DNA of 64,000 nucleotides from contig NZ_LWQS01000040.1 in NCBI RefSeq assembly GCF_001650695.1, positions 1 through 64,000 of the forward strand, read 5' to 3'. Of the stretch, positions 9,142 to 18,193 are shown piece by piece. The notes below the pieces were generated by a model that was not told the origin of the DNA, did not search any database, and saw only the letters and a list, made by a program, of their open reading frames with translations. The position numbers were made by a program, and so were the translations under genes. Within the stretch, counting starts at the first letter, position 1. Every line of letters starts with the position of its first letter. The DNA is from Chloroflexus islandicus (lineage in GTDB: Bacteria; Chloroflexota; Chloroflexia; Chloroflexales; Chloroflexaceae).

Positions 9142-10065
9142 ATGACTGCTACGTATGATCCAATTGCGCCGATTGCCCTTGCCGCTATCGAACACATGAA
9201 TAGCGACCATGCCGATGCCGTGCTAGCCTATGCACGCGGACTGGCCGGAATAGCATGGGCTGAAATGGCGCTCGTGACCCGGCTCGAAGCAAGCGGTATC
9301 GAGTTACGCGTAACTGGGAACGGCCAAACAACCACGGTGCGCATTCCCTTCGAGCCACCGCTTACCCATGCGGATCAATTGCGGCCCACGCTGGTACAAT
9401 TGGCCCAGCGCGCACGCCAACAACTTTCTTCAGTTACATTCATTGCGTCGCCAGCCCCCCAACGCGACGCTAACAGCGCGCAGCAACTCCTGAACATGAT
9501 CGCGACGCGCCGGAGCTTTGCGCTCAATGATATAGCGCCCGACCCGATCGATCTCGCCAACGTGGCCCTGATGCTCGAAGCCGCCAATTGGGCGCCCAGC
9601 CATGGTCAAACTGAACCATGGCGCTTCGCCGTATATAGCGGCGAGGCCCGCCAGACATTGAGCGACGCCTTTGGCGCCGCCTACCGCTTGCTTAACCCCG
9701 ACCAACCAGCCGGCAGCCCCGGCGAAGCATCCCAACGCAACCGGGTCTGGCAAGCTCCGGTCTGGATTGCGATCGGCATGCGCCCAAACCCCAAGCGACC
9801 AGAATGGGAAGAGCTGATTGCTACCGGCTGCGCCGTGCAAAACCTGCATCTTATGGCTTCGGCGCTTGGCTTAGCCGGTAAGTGGACGAGCGGCGCCTGC
9901 GCGATTCATCCCCATGTGGCTGAAATCGTAGGCTTTGCGCCGGACACGCGCCTGTTGGGGTTCTTTTACACTGGCCAACCGGCCTCAGGTGACTGGCCGC
10001 GCGGCCAGCGCCGCTCACTTGACGGCAAAGTCGTGTGGCACGGTGGGCGCCCCTTGCCAAACTAG
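9142..10065 (+). CDS. DUF2470-nitroreductase fusion protein
   Basis: 307-residue cytoplasmic protein made of two recognisable parts. Residues about 8-90 match DUF2470, with H18-MNSDH as the signature; this module occurs in HugZ-type haem-degrading proteins. Residues about 112-295 form an FMN-dependent nitroreductase, with R123-R124-S125 and A151-PSHGQTEPW as FMN-binding motifs. An ATG preceded by CGAGGAG lies 31 bases after the FTR1 stop, so it is the last gene of the iron operon. The context suggests a role in reducing imported ferric iron or freeing it from a ligand; this is inference. The C-terminus ends just before a strong terminator. Confidence 0.8.
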   Translation: MTATYDPIAPIALAAIEHMNSDHADAVLAYARGLAGIAWAEMALVTRLEASGIELRVTGNGQTTTVRIPFEPPLTHADQLRPTLVQLAQRARQQLSSVTFIASPAPQRDANSAQQLLNMIATRRSFALNDIAPDPIDLANVALMLEAANWAPSHGQTEPWRFAVYSGEARQTLSDAFGAAYRLLNPDQPAGSPGEASQRNRVWQAPVWIAIGMRPNPKRPEWEELIATGCAVQNLHLMASALGLAGKWTSGACAIHPHVAEIVGFAPDTRLLGFFYTGQPASGDWPRGQRRSLDGKVVWHGGRPLPN

Positions 10066-10090
10066 CCCAGCCTAACGGCCCGATCGTGGT

Positions 10091-10125
10091 TCACCGCCAG
10101 ATCGATGCACTCGATCTGGCGGTGA
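10091..10125. terminator. Bidirectional terminator hairpin
   Basis: A 15-base perfect stem (TCACCGCCAGATCGA and its complement) with loop TGCAC stands between the convergent iron operon (+) and BNR gene (-). No long T-run follows on either strand. Confidence 0.75.
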
Positions 10126-10148
10126 GCTAGTCGCTGCCACCAATCAAT

Positions 10149-12452
10149 TTACCGGCTTACCACCGGAACAAACACCTGCGGCAACGTTACCTGATCAAGC
10201 GAGATGGTTGCCACCGGCAAGGCTGTTGCGCTCGGATTGCCGGCGCCATCAAGCGCGCGCGCATACACATAATATGTGCCCGCAGTCAATTGCGCCTCCG
10301 GCAAGCCGCTAGCCAGACTCCAGACAATGGTAAAGCTATTGCCATCACCCGGCGCTTCGACCGGTACCCACACCAGCGTGGGATCAGCGGCAGGATTGGC
10401 GACCGGAGTCCGGCTATTGGCCAGCCACACCCCCCAGAACCCGCGACCGGGGTAGAAGTTATCAGTGACGTTGAGGCTGGTGAATTGCAGATTGACGATG
10501 ATGCTAGGGGCGCCATCAATGGCTTGCACTTGCAGCGTGCCGCTATTGAGCGTTGGCGCTGTCACATCATAGGTAAGGGTGCGTTCAAGCATCATCGGGT
10601 TGCCAAGCGCATCACGCATCCGGAGGATCACCGGCATTGGTCCTTCGGCCACCGTGCCGGGATAGGGCAAGACATTCGCGAAGCGATTGCCACTGATTGC
10701 CAAATTGCTCACACTCGTTAGCGTGGCCGTACTTGGCGCGAGAGCAAAGTTCTGCAAACCGCTGCAATCGCCGAGACTGCGCAGCTCGACGAATACCGCT
10801 GGCACGCGCGTATAATCCGGGTGGCCATCGCTGGCGCCGCCTTCACCGATCAGATCGGCTAGCGTCACCGCCGTGAAAGGCGAGGTTCTAAGTCGCGAGA
10901 AGGGGTTCGCCACCACAGCACTCCCCAGCACACCAACATCGATCACCACTTTATCTGAACGCGGCTGATCGGTCAGGTTATTCGCCGAACGGCGCAACTG
11001 GGTAAACAACTCCCGTTCGACACAGCCGGCATCGGTGCGCAACGCCGCCGGGATCGGCACAGTCAGCACACTGGCGGGGCCGGTCGGATTAAATGGCTGC
11101 CAGCCGCCCGAATCATTCTCGGCATCGGTCGGCGGCGCGCCCCAGCGCCAGCGCACCTGATCGGGCAGATTAGAGGTGGATAGGTCGGGGAAGGTGACAT
11201 TTACTGAGACTCGGCTTTCGCCGCCAACTACAGCCACATCATTTTCGATAATGGGACGCGATCCGAAACTTTCACCCGGCGCGCGGAAGAGGGCATAGCG
11301 TGGGCGCGGTACCGTGCCTTGGAAGAACTCGTGTGCGACATGCATGTAGGCCCGCGTGCCAACCCGCGCGTCACCCCATGCGTTAAACACCGGCGCCACC
11401 GTTGGCGTGCCCACCACCGGCAGAAAGCCTTGGCCAACCGGACGCACCGCGTAAAACAACTGATTCACACTTCGGCTTGATCCTTGTCTAATCCACGTGA
11501 TATGCAAATTACCGCGCTGATCATAATCAATGGACACGCGGCCATCACCCTTGCCGTTAATCAACTGGATGGTTGACCACGGACCGCCGAAATCGCTTAC
11601 CAATTTTTCCGCGAAAAAGATACCATCATCAGCGCCGCGGAAGGCAACGGCAATGCGAGTATTCGGCGCTGGATCAGGGCTAAACGAAACACTCGCATCC
11701 GCGAATACAGCGGACGCACTGCCATTCACATCCACCGGTGGATTGAACGATGAGCCATTCCAGAGAGCGACCATCACGTGCAATGGGCGGGGTGTATCAC
11801 GGGTAAAGGTGATCGCCAACTCGCCATTAGGGCCGGCAGCAAGCGCAGTTTGCGACTTATACGCCTCTACTGCGGTAATCGTGCCAACCGGTGACCATGT
11901 GGCGCCGCGATCATTGGAAAAAGCGAAGCGGATATTCTTGTCGTCACGCCACGCCGCCACTACCTGCCCATTCGTCCGCACGGCAAGGGCCGGCTCGACC
12001 GCGAAGATATGGCCGTTCATGATTTCAAACGTGGCCGGATTCCAAACTCCATTTGGCTCACGGCGGCGAATTTTGATCGTCTTCGCCCCCTGATCGATCC
12101 ACAACACATATACTTCACCAGTGGGCGCAGTCGCAACTGCGGTTTGATACCAGTCTTGGGCAAAGCCGCCAATCACCGTGCCTAGCACAAGCGGGGCAGG
12201 AAACGCTGGCGCTTCTTCGCCTTTTATCCACAGATTGGCATTCCCATTATCGGGGATGCCATCAACTGCACTCACATAGACACCATTGGCATCGACGGCC
12301 AACTGGGGATATTTGGTATTGCTAGCAGGCAACATTGTTTCCGTAATGAACGCAGCACCCTCTTGGGCTTGCAAGATGAGCGGGCCTGTTCCAGCCAGCA
12401 CCGTGGCGATAGCAAGAACAAAGGCCGCCACCAATGAAGCTATTCGCACCAT
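10149..12452 (-). CDS. Secreted BNR/sialidase-like protein with C-terminal FVPVVSR tag (copy 2)
   Basis: 767-residue exported protein with a signal peptide (hydrophobic residues 5-28) and a beta-propeller-like region containing an Asp-box, SNDRGATWSP, typical of BNR/sialidase folds. No intact sialidase active site was recognised, so the enzymatic role is unknown. The C-terminal third is beta-sandwich-like with Gly/Pro-rich linkers and ends in LPQVFVPVVSR. A paralogue of the same layout is encoded at 13496-15838. ATG at 12452 with GAGGAGAG. It is preceded on the same strand by the LamG-like gene at 12524-13294. Confidence 0.75.
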   Translation of the reverse strand: MVRIASLVAAFVLAIATVLAGTGPLILQAQEGAAFITETMLPASNTKYPQLAVDANGVYVSAVDGIPDNGNANLWIKGEEAPAFPAPLVLGTVIGGFAQDWYQTAVATAPTGEVYVLWIDQGAKTIKIRRREPNGVWNPATFEIMNGHIFAVEPALAVRTNGQVVAAWRDDKNIRFAFSNDRGATWSPVGTITAVEAYKSQTALAAGPNGELAITFTRDTPRPLHVMVALWNGSSFNPPVDVNGSASAVFADASVSFSPDPAPNTRIAVAFRGADDGIFFAEKLVSDFGGPWSTIQLINGKGDGRVSIDYDQRGNLHITWIRQGSSRSVNQLFYAVRPVGQGFLPVVGTPTVAPVFNAWGDARVGTRAYMHVAHEFFQGTVPRPRYALFRAPGESFGSRPIIENDVAVVGGESRVSVNVTFPDLSTSNLPDQVRWRWGAPPTDAENDSGGWQPFNPTGPASVLTVPIPAALRTDAGCVERELFTQLRRSANNLTDQPRSDKVVIDVGVLGSAVVANPFSRLRTSPFTAVTLADLIGEGGASDGHPDYTRVPAVFVELRSLGDCSGLQNFALAPSTATLTSVSNLAISGNRFANVLPYPGTVAEGPMPVILRMRDALGNPMMLERTLTYDVTAPTLNSGTLQVQAIDGAPSIIVNLQFTSLNVTDNFYPGRGFWGVWLANSRTPVANPAADPTLVWVPVEAPGDGNSFTIVWSLASGLPEAQLTAGTYYVYARALDGAGNPSATALPVATISLDQVTLPQVFVPVVSR

Positions 12453-12523
12453 AAGTCTCTCCTCATGTGTTCAGTGACTCGAGAACGAAGCGTAGAAGTG
12501 CTAGGTATAACAACGACGAGTTC

Positions 12524-13294
12524 CTACGGCGCGACAATCACATCATCGAACATTATGCCGCCCAAGGCGCGGGTGTAGACACCAACCCGGCCGGCTGGCA
12601 GGGGTTGGGCATCGCTTGCCTGCAACAACACCTTGCCGTTCAGGCGCGCCGTCAACTCGCCGCCACGCACTTCCAGCTCAATCACGTGCCACTGGCGGGG
12701 CGCAAACCCCGGCCCCGCTACCGTGGCTAACGGCGTCACGACGCCATCAACCACCTTTTCCAGCGCATACTTCGGCGTCGCTTCATACTCATTCTTAAGC
12801 AACCGCAGCCGGTAGTAGCTCGCCTCGTACCCGACCTCGCCCTGATAGCGCGCCACCAATCCGGCGATACCGTTAAACTCATCGTAAAAGCTCGCGCGCA
12901 CCACACCATCGGCAAATGCAACCGGCGCCAACGCTGCTACCTGAGTCAACGCGCTGTTGCGGATTTCGCTGGCGAAATCTTGGCGTAGCCGCCCGTTCTC
13001 AATCACCCAATTGGCGCGGTCTTCGGGCAGAATGAAATCGAGTTCGACCATCTGCCAATCGCGCAGGCTGTCAGCCGAGGCAAAATCGGCCACAAAGCGC
13101 GGCCCGGCGGCCAAGCCGGCGGGCACGGTCGGATTGGGGCCAATCGTCGGCGCTGGCGGTTCGGGCGGGTATTGCAAGATCGGCCCGCCCTCTTCGGCTT
13201 GGCCGGGACGGAGCGAAAGCCAGATTCCGCCCACGATTGCGACAAGGATCATAGCAAGCGATAGGCGAAGAAGAGGTGATTGATGATGTTGCAT
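12524..13294 (-). CDS. Secreted LamG-like lectin-fold protein (copy 2)
   Basis: 257-residue protein: N-terminal membrane anchor or signal segment, a Pro-rich linker (PPEPPAPTIGP) and a domain of about 185 residues resembling concanavalin A-like/LamG or DUF1080 beta-sandwiches (WHVIELEVRGGELTARLNG, GGIMFDDVIV). Start at 13294 chosen from AAGGAG eight bases upstream. Residues from LRPGQAEEGG to the end are identical in sequence to the copy at 15861-16631, while the N-terminal segment differs. It is the first gene of a two-gene operon with the downstream BNR gene, 71 bases away. A binding role for polysaccharide is inference. Confidence 0.75.
   Translation of the reverse strand: MQHHQSPLLRLSLAMILVAIVGGIWLSLRPGQAEEGGPILQYPPEPPAPTIGPNPTVPAGLAAGPRFVADFASADSLRDWQMVELDFILPEDRANWVIENGRLRQDFASEIRNSALTQVAALAPVAFADGVVRASFYDEFNGIAGLVARYQGEVGYEASYYRLRLLKNEYEATPKYALEKVVDGVVTPLATVAGPGFAPRQWHVIELEVRGGELTARLNGKVLLQASDAQPLPAGRVGVYTRALGGIMFDDVIVAP
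12528..13213. repeat. 686-bp duplicated segment, copy B
   Basis: Matches 15865-16550 at a constant offset of 3337 bases. Differences cluster in the first 230 bases and are, where checked, synonymous; a central stretch of roughly 290 bases (from about 12812 to 13100) shows none. Homology stops abruptly inside the signal/anchor codons. Confidence 0.9.
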
Positions 13295-13430
13295 TGGAGA
13301 AGCTCCTTGTCGATGTCGATCCATGTTAGTCGAATTGTACAACGCTACCGGCACCATGGTGTACTGATAGCATACGACAAAAATTGGCCAAAAATGGTAA
13401 CATTTTTTGCAAAATTTTGGGAACGAAGCG

Positions 13431-13471
13431 AAAAAAAGAAGGACTGCTACTAGTAATACTAGTAGCAGTCC
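13431..13471 (-). terminator. Rho-independent terminator of the LamG-BNR operon (copy 1)
   Basis: On the minus strand a 15-base perfect stem (GGACTGCTACTAGTA with a single-base centre) is followed by TTCTTTTTTT. It lies 25 bases after the stop of the BNR gene at 13496. This is the clearest classical terminator in the window. Confidence 0.93.
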
Positions 13472-13495
13472 GGTTAGCTAGACGGGGGAACAGCG

Positions 13496-15838
13496 TCAGC
13501 GACTCACCAACGGCACATAGGTTCGCGCTGGAGTTAGCGTACTCGTGGCCGTCGTTTCCAGCACCGTATCAAACGAGCTGATATTCCCGGCCCGATCGAT
13601 CAGCAGTGCATAGATATAGAACGTTTGCGGGGCAGAGCTCGTTGTCGCCATTGTCACCCCGGGAGCGTTGGCCATACTCCACGACGACACCGTAAACTGG
13701 CCACTGCTCACATTGGTTGGGGCGACAATCCAACGCAGCGACGACAACCCGGCCGTACTTGTCACCGGCATGGGGCTCACGGCGAGCATCAGACCGTGAA
13801 TACCATTCGCTTCGGTAATCGTGGCTGATGAGAGATCGAATGTCAGGTCTTGCAAGATATCACCCAACGGCGAGCCGGTCGCAGTAATCACTTCACTGCC
13901 GCTGAGGGCGATCTGCGGCGGTGTACGATCAAGCCGGATGGTCTTGGTAACGGTCTGCGAGTTGCCGAGTTTGTCGTACACTTTCACCACCACGTTGTAA
14001 TTGCCATCAGGCGACGGTGGCGAGAAGGTGATGCCGGGCAAGGGGATAATCGCGGTGAGGTCGCCTTCGACATCGAGATCGCTATTGACAGCTAACGAAG
14101 CTGTGTTATTCGCTACCCGCACTCGCGAAATACCGGTGCAATCACCACCGTCAGCCACCCACAACCTGACTTGGGTTGCCGGTGTACTGCCGTGATCGAG
14201 GTCACGCACAATGTAATTACTGGCATACCAGCTTGAAGTGTTGTACAGCAAGGGGTTGGTTACGTCTACTTCTGCTACGACGTTGGTATCGATAATGACA
14301 TTCACCGTACGCGCAGATATCTCAACAACACTGTCGCTATTCCGGCGCAACTGGGTATACAGGGTGCGCGGCGAGCAGTCGTTGACGTTAAGATACGCTG
14401 GCGGGATCGGCACGGTCAATTCTGTGGCCGCCGTGGCATCTGGCGCTAACAGCACCCACGGATCAGCGTCGCTTGGCGGTTCACCCCACCGCCAGCGCAC
14501 ACTAATGTTTTGCGGGGTTGTGCCGAGACCGGGGAAGGTTACTTTAACCGAGGTGCGGCCATCACCGCCAACCCGTGCGGCGCCGCCCTCGATCACCGGC
14601 GCCGAGCCAAACGGCGAGCCGGGAGCTTGGAACAGCGCGTAGCGCAGCGATGGAGTCTCACCAGTGAACTGTTCGTGAGCGACGTGCATATAAAAACCAC
14701 TGGCCGAGCTACTGACACCCCATGCGTTAAACAACGGCCCTGAGGTGGCCGACTCGATGGGGCCAAGGAAGGGGCCATCAAAGAGGCGCACTGCGTAGCC
14801 GAGCCGGTTTTGGCTGCGCCTACCATCAGGCGGCGTGCGAATCCATGACACGTGCAGGTTGCCATACGCATCGGCACTCACCGACACTTGACCATCGCCT
14901 TTTTCGCCTAACAAGCGCGAACGCGGCCATGGCTGATTATCAAAGAGATTGCTGATATCTTTTTCAGCGTAGAAGATGCCCTTATCAACATGGCGGTAGC
15001 CGACAAAGATACGCCCGTTGTAGATGGTGACGCTGCTGTCAGCATACTGCCCCTCATCACCGAGATTAACATCAACCGGCACACTGAAACCACTGCCCGT
15101 CCACAGCGCAACCATAATATGCAGCGGTCGTGGATTATCGCGCGTGAACGTCAATGCTACCTCGCCATTCGAGCCGCTGGCCAATTGCACGACCGACCGG
15201 TACACCTTCACGCCAAACGCGCGCGCCACCGGCGCCCATGATGCGCCACCGTTATCCGAATAGGTGTAGTAAATGCTCTCATTGTTTGCCCCGGGCGCTG
15301 AGTCATCACGCCATGCGGCAATAATCCGGCCGTTTTGAGATCCGCCATTCACAACTGTTAACGCTGGCCGTATCGGGAAGACCACATTGCGCGTCACCTC
15401 GAAGGTTGGCCCCCAATTGCCGGCGGTATCACGCTTGCGGAAACGAACAATCTTGGTTACCTGATCGATCCAAAGCGATAAAACTTCCCCACTGGGTGAG
15501 GTCGCTATCGCGCTATTAATATATTCAGGGTTGAGATCGGTACGGGTCGTCGTACCCACGGTAAAAGGGGAGGGAAATACATTCGCGCCTTCGGTCTTAG
15601 TCCAAACCCGTGCCTTACCCTCAGAAGCGCCGCTTGATTCGGCAATCGCGGTCAAATGGATCTGATTACCAGCAACGGCTGCTTGAGGTATTTTGATACC
15701 GCTACTATTGGGCAGGACGGTCTCTGTAATAAGCCGCGGCAGACTCTGAGCAGTAGCTGGGGATGCCACGGGTAACATCCCGGCCAGCAGCGCCAGTAGT
15801 GCCCCCAGCACAAGCGTGGTGCGGAAGAATATCGTCAT
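13496..15838 (-). CDS. Secreted BNR/sialidase-like protein with C-terminal YVPLVSR tag (copy 1)
   Basis: 780-residue exported paralogue of the protein at 10149-12452. Signal peptide (about 7-30), propeller-like region with Asp-box SDNGGASWAP, LHVSWIRTP and RPLHIMVALW segments shared with the paralogue, then beta-sandwich-like sequence ending TPARTYVPLVSR. The ATG at 15838 is preceded by AGGAGG; the longer frame from 15874 would overlap the upstream gene and lacks an SD. Sequence identity to the paralogue is clear but far lower than between the two LamG-like partners, so the cassettes diverged unevenly. Role unknown; probably cell-surface or sheath associated. Confidence 0.75.
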   Translation of the reverse strand: MTIFFRTTLVLGALLALLAGMLPVASPATAQSLPRLITETVLPNSSGIKIPQAAVAGNQIHLTAIAESSGASEGKARVWTKTEGANVFPSPFTVGTTTRTDLNPEYINSAIATSPSGEVLSLWIDQVTKIVRFRKRDTAGNWGPTFEVTRNVVFPIRPALTVVNGGSQNGRIIAAWRDDSAPGANNESIYYTYSDNGGASWAPVARAFGVKVYRSVVQLASGSNGEVALTFTRDNPRPLHIMVALWTGSGFSVPVDVNLGDEGQYADSSVTIYNGRIFVGYRHVDKGIFYAEKDISNLFDNQPWPRSRLLGEKGDGQVSVSADAYGNLHVSWIRTPPDGRRSQNRLGYAVRLFDGPFLGPIESATSGPLFNAWGVSSSASGFYMHVAHEQFTGETPSLRYALFQAPGSPFGSAPVIEGGAARVGGDGRTSVKVTFPGLGTTPQNISVRWRWGEPPSDADPWVLLAPDATAATELTVPIPPAYLNVNDCSPRTLYTQLRRNSDSVVEISARTVNVIIDTNVVAEVDVTNPLLYNTSSWYASNYIVRDLDHGSTPATQVRLWVADGGDCTGISRVRVANNTASLAVNSDLDVEGDLTAIIPLPGITFSPPSPDGNYNVVVKVYDKLGNSQTVTKTIRLDRTPPQIALSGSEVITATGSPLGDILQDLTFDLSSATITEANGIHGLMLAVSPMPVTSTAGLSSLRWIVAPTNVSSGQFTVSSWSMANAPGVTMATTSSAPQTFYIYALLIDRAGNISSFDTVLETTATSTLTPARTYVPLVSR

Positions 15839-15860
15839 GGATGCAGTCCTCCTGATGGGC

Positions 15861-16631
15861 TTAAGGCGCGACAATCACATCATCGAACATTATGCCGCCC
15901 AAAGCGCGGGTGTAGACGCCAACCCGGCCGGCTGGCAGGGGTTGGGCATCGCTTGCTTGCAACAACACCTTGCCATTCAGGCGCGCCGTCAACTCACCAC
16001 CACGCACTTCCAACTCAATCACGTGCCACTGGCGAGGCGCAAAGCCCGGCCCCGCTACCGTGGCTAGCGGCGTCACGACGCCATCAACCACCTTTTCCAG
16101 CGCATACTTCGGCGTCGCTTCATACTCGTTCTTGAGCAACCGCAACCGGTAGTAGCTCGCCTCGTACCCGACCTCGCCCTGATAGCGCGCCACCAATCCG
16201 GCGATACCGTTAAACTCATCGTAAAAGCTCGCGCGCACCACACCATCGGCAAATGCAACCGGCGCCAACGCTGCTACCTGAGTCAACGCGCTGTTGCGGA
16301 TTTCGCTGGCGAAATCTTGGCGTAGCCGCCCGTTCTCAATCACCCAATTGGCGCGGTCTTCGGGCAGAATGAAATCGAGTTCGACCATCTGCCAATCGCG
16401 CAGGCTGTCAGCCGAGGCAAAATCGGCCACAAAGCGCGGCCCGGCGGCCAAACCGGCGGGCACGGTCGGATTGGGGCCAATCGTCGGTGCCGGCGGTTCG
16501 GGCGGGTATTGCAAGATCGGCCCACCCTCTTCGGCTTGGCCGGGACGGAGAGCAAAGACCAACGCCGCTGCTACGGCCAGCGCAACAACGGCTAATGCCA
16601 ACAAGGGCATCCGATTTGATGTTCGAGCCAT
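15861..16631 (-). CDS. Secreted LamG-like lectin-fold protein (copy 1)
   Basis: 256-residue partner of the BNR gene that follows 22 bases downstream. The ATG at 16631 has GAGGAGG upstream. A 20-residue hydrophobic anchor is followed by LRPGQAEEGG, a Pro-rich linker and a LamG-like beta-sandwich identical in residue sequence to the 12524-13294 copy. The anchor itself is unrelated in sequence between copies. It shows no catalytic motif that I recognise. It also lacks the VP-x-V-SR tag carried by its BNR partner. Confidence 0.75.
   Translation of the reverse strand: MARTSNRMPLLALAVVALAVAAALVFALRPGQAEEGGPILQYPPEPPAPTIGPNPTVPAGLAAGPRFVADFASADSLRDWQMVELDFILPEDRANWVIENGRLRQDFASEIRNSALTQVAALAPVAFADGVVRASFYDEFNGIAGLVARYQGEVGYEASYYRLRLLKNEYEATPKYALEKVVDGVVTPLATVAGPGFAPRQWHVIELEVRGGELTARLNGKVLLQASDAQPLPAGRVGVYTRALGGIMFDDVIVAP
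15865..16550. repeat. 686-bp duplicated segment, copy A
   Basis: Counterpart of 12528-13213. It covers the linker and whole LamG-like domain but not the signal region, consistent with local gene conversion after a cassette duplication. Confidence 0.9.
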
Positions 16632-16683
16632 TGAAACCTCCTCAGAGACGTGCGAACCACTCTCGCGCAAACCCTCGCCACTG

Positions 16684-17946
16684 CTACACCATCACTGGTT
16701 CAGGCAGCGGCTCACCGCGCAACGCTGCGCGGTACAATGCAGCCAGATCAGCGGCAATCCGGCTGGAGGAAAACTGCTTTGCCAACTCGGCAGCGCGCAG
16801 ACTATACGACTTCCACACCGTTTGATCGCGTAAGAGCGCCACGATGGCCTCGCCAATCGCCGGGCCGGAACGCGGCTCGACGACCAGACCCGCTTGCGCT
16901 GCCGCCACATACGCACTCGCGCCAGTGGTGCGGGTCACGACCGGCGGTGTACCGGCAGCACATGCTTCAATCACCACCCGGCTAAATGACTCGGCAACCG
17001 AGGGCACCACCGCCACATCGGCCCCGGCTAGGTAGGTGAAGGCATCGTGATGCGGAACTGCCCCGGTCAGCAACACATCGCCAGCCACACCCAATTCGGC
17101 AGCGCGACGGCGCAAAAACGCGCCATAATCACCGAATCGCGGCGTCGAACGGTTGGGGCCAACGATCAACACCTGCGGCGCCATACCGGCGGCGCGCACC
17201 GTAGGCAAGGCTTCGACCAGATACGCAATCCCCTTGAACGGATGTAACCGGTTCAAACTCACGATAATCGGTCGCTCAGGATCGAGTTGGTGGCGAACAA
17301 CGAGCTCGGCCCGGCTGCGCGCGCGCACGCGGGCCAGCGCCTCGCCAGATGGCGGGAAGCTATCTGCGGTAATGTTGTACGGAATTGCGGTTACTTTTGC
17401 CGGTGGCGCGCCGCGCTGAATGGCCAACTCGCGAATCTGCGGCGAATCAGCGCGGATCACCAATGCGCGGCGGAAGACGGACGGCAAGATCGCGCGCACA
17501 GTGCGAAACCGGGCATAGCCGTAGTCATATTCTGGTTCAGCCATCACATCGGCGCCGGGCAAAGTCACGGCCAACGGCGGCGCGCGCCGGCTGGCCAGCA
17601 AGGCGGCAAAACCGAGCGGAAACGCGGTTTCGACGTGGCAGAGGTCGAAGGGAGGCGCAGAAGCAAAGAAGCGGCGTAAGCCAACAATGGCACCGGCCAA
17701 GTAAGGATAGGGGAAGATCGGAGCCAAGGCGCGATTGGCCATTCTCAGCGGTAGACCGCCTCCTGAAGGGAGGCGATGCACGACGATCCCATCTTCGACC
17801 ACACGCGAAGGGCGACGCTGATCAGCGGCTAAGCTCAACACTTCGGCTTCAATACCGAGTGAACGCCAAGCCTCGATCACTTCGGTATGGATTCGGTTGC
17901 CCATGGCCGCGCGGTCGTAGCGTGGCAAGAAATATAGGATGCGCAT
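16684..17946 (-). CDS. Glycosyltransferase family 4 (GT-B)
   Basis: 420-residue GT4 enzyme that would transfer a sugar from a nucleotide donor. Visible features: N-terminal MRILYFLPRYDR strand, acceptor-domain loops, IIVSLNRLHPFKGIAYLVEALP at the start of the donor domain, and ESFSRVVIEACA giving the E-x7-E motif. The start at 17946 fits the family and a TAGAAT -10-like element at about 17970-17975; an ATG at 17958 would lie almost on the transcription start. It neighbours a methyltransferase on the same strand, so a role in polysaccharide or glycolipid synthesis is plausible. Substrates unknown. Confidence 0.85.
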   Translation of the reverse strand: MRILYFLPRYDRAAMGNRIHTEVIEAWRSLGIEAEVLSLAADQRRPSRVVEDGIVVHRLPSGGGLPLRMANRALAPIFPYPYLAGAIVGLRRFFASAPPFDLCHVETAFPLGFAALLASRRAPPLAVTLPGADVMAEPEYDYGYARFRTVRAILPSVFRRALVIRADSPQIRELAIQRGAPPAKVTAIPYNITADSFPPSGEALARVRARSRAELVVRHQLDPERPIIVSLNRLHPFKGIAYLVEALPTVRAAGMAPQVLIVGPNRSTPRFGDYGAFLRRRAAELGVAGDVLLTGAVPHHDAFTYLAGADVAVVPSVAESFSRVVIEACAAGTPPVVTRTTGASAYVAAAQAGLVVEPRSGPAIGEAIVALLRDQTVWKSYSLRAAELAKQFSSSRIAADLAALYRAALRGEPLPEPVMV

Positions 17947-18193
17947 GCAGGATTCCATTTCCGGGCATATTCTATCATGAGAAGAGACGCCGGAGGCAAG
18001 TACTTTGTTCCCACTTGCGGGTCACTTTCGTTGAGAAACAGGTTGTTCGGTATTGCCGCCCAAGCCGGTCTCTCACTCCGCCGGCAACCGAAGCTGTATG
18101 GTTCCGTCATCAGCGAGAGAAGGGTCAGGAGGGGGAACAGCGCCAAAAACGTTGTCAACCAACGATAATATATGGGGAAACAAGCTATACCCA

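Noticed and set aside
10149-15838. Active sialidases
   Set aside because: Asp-boxes and a propeller-like pattern are seen, but I could not identify the arginine triad or catalytic Tyr/Glu/Asp, so only a BNR-like fold is claimed.
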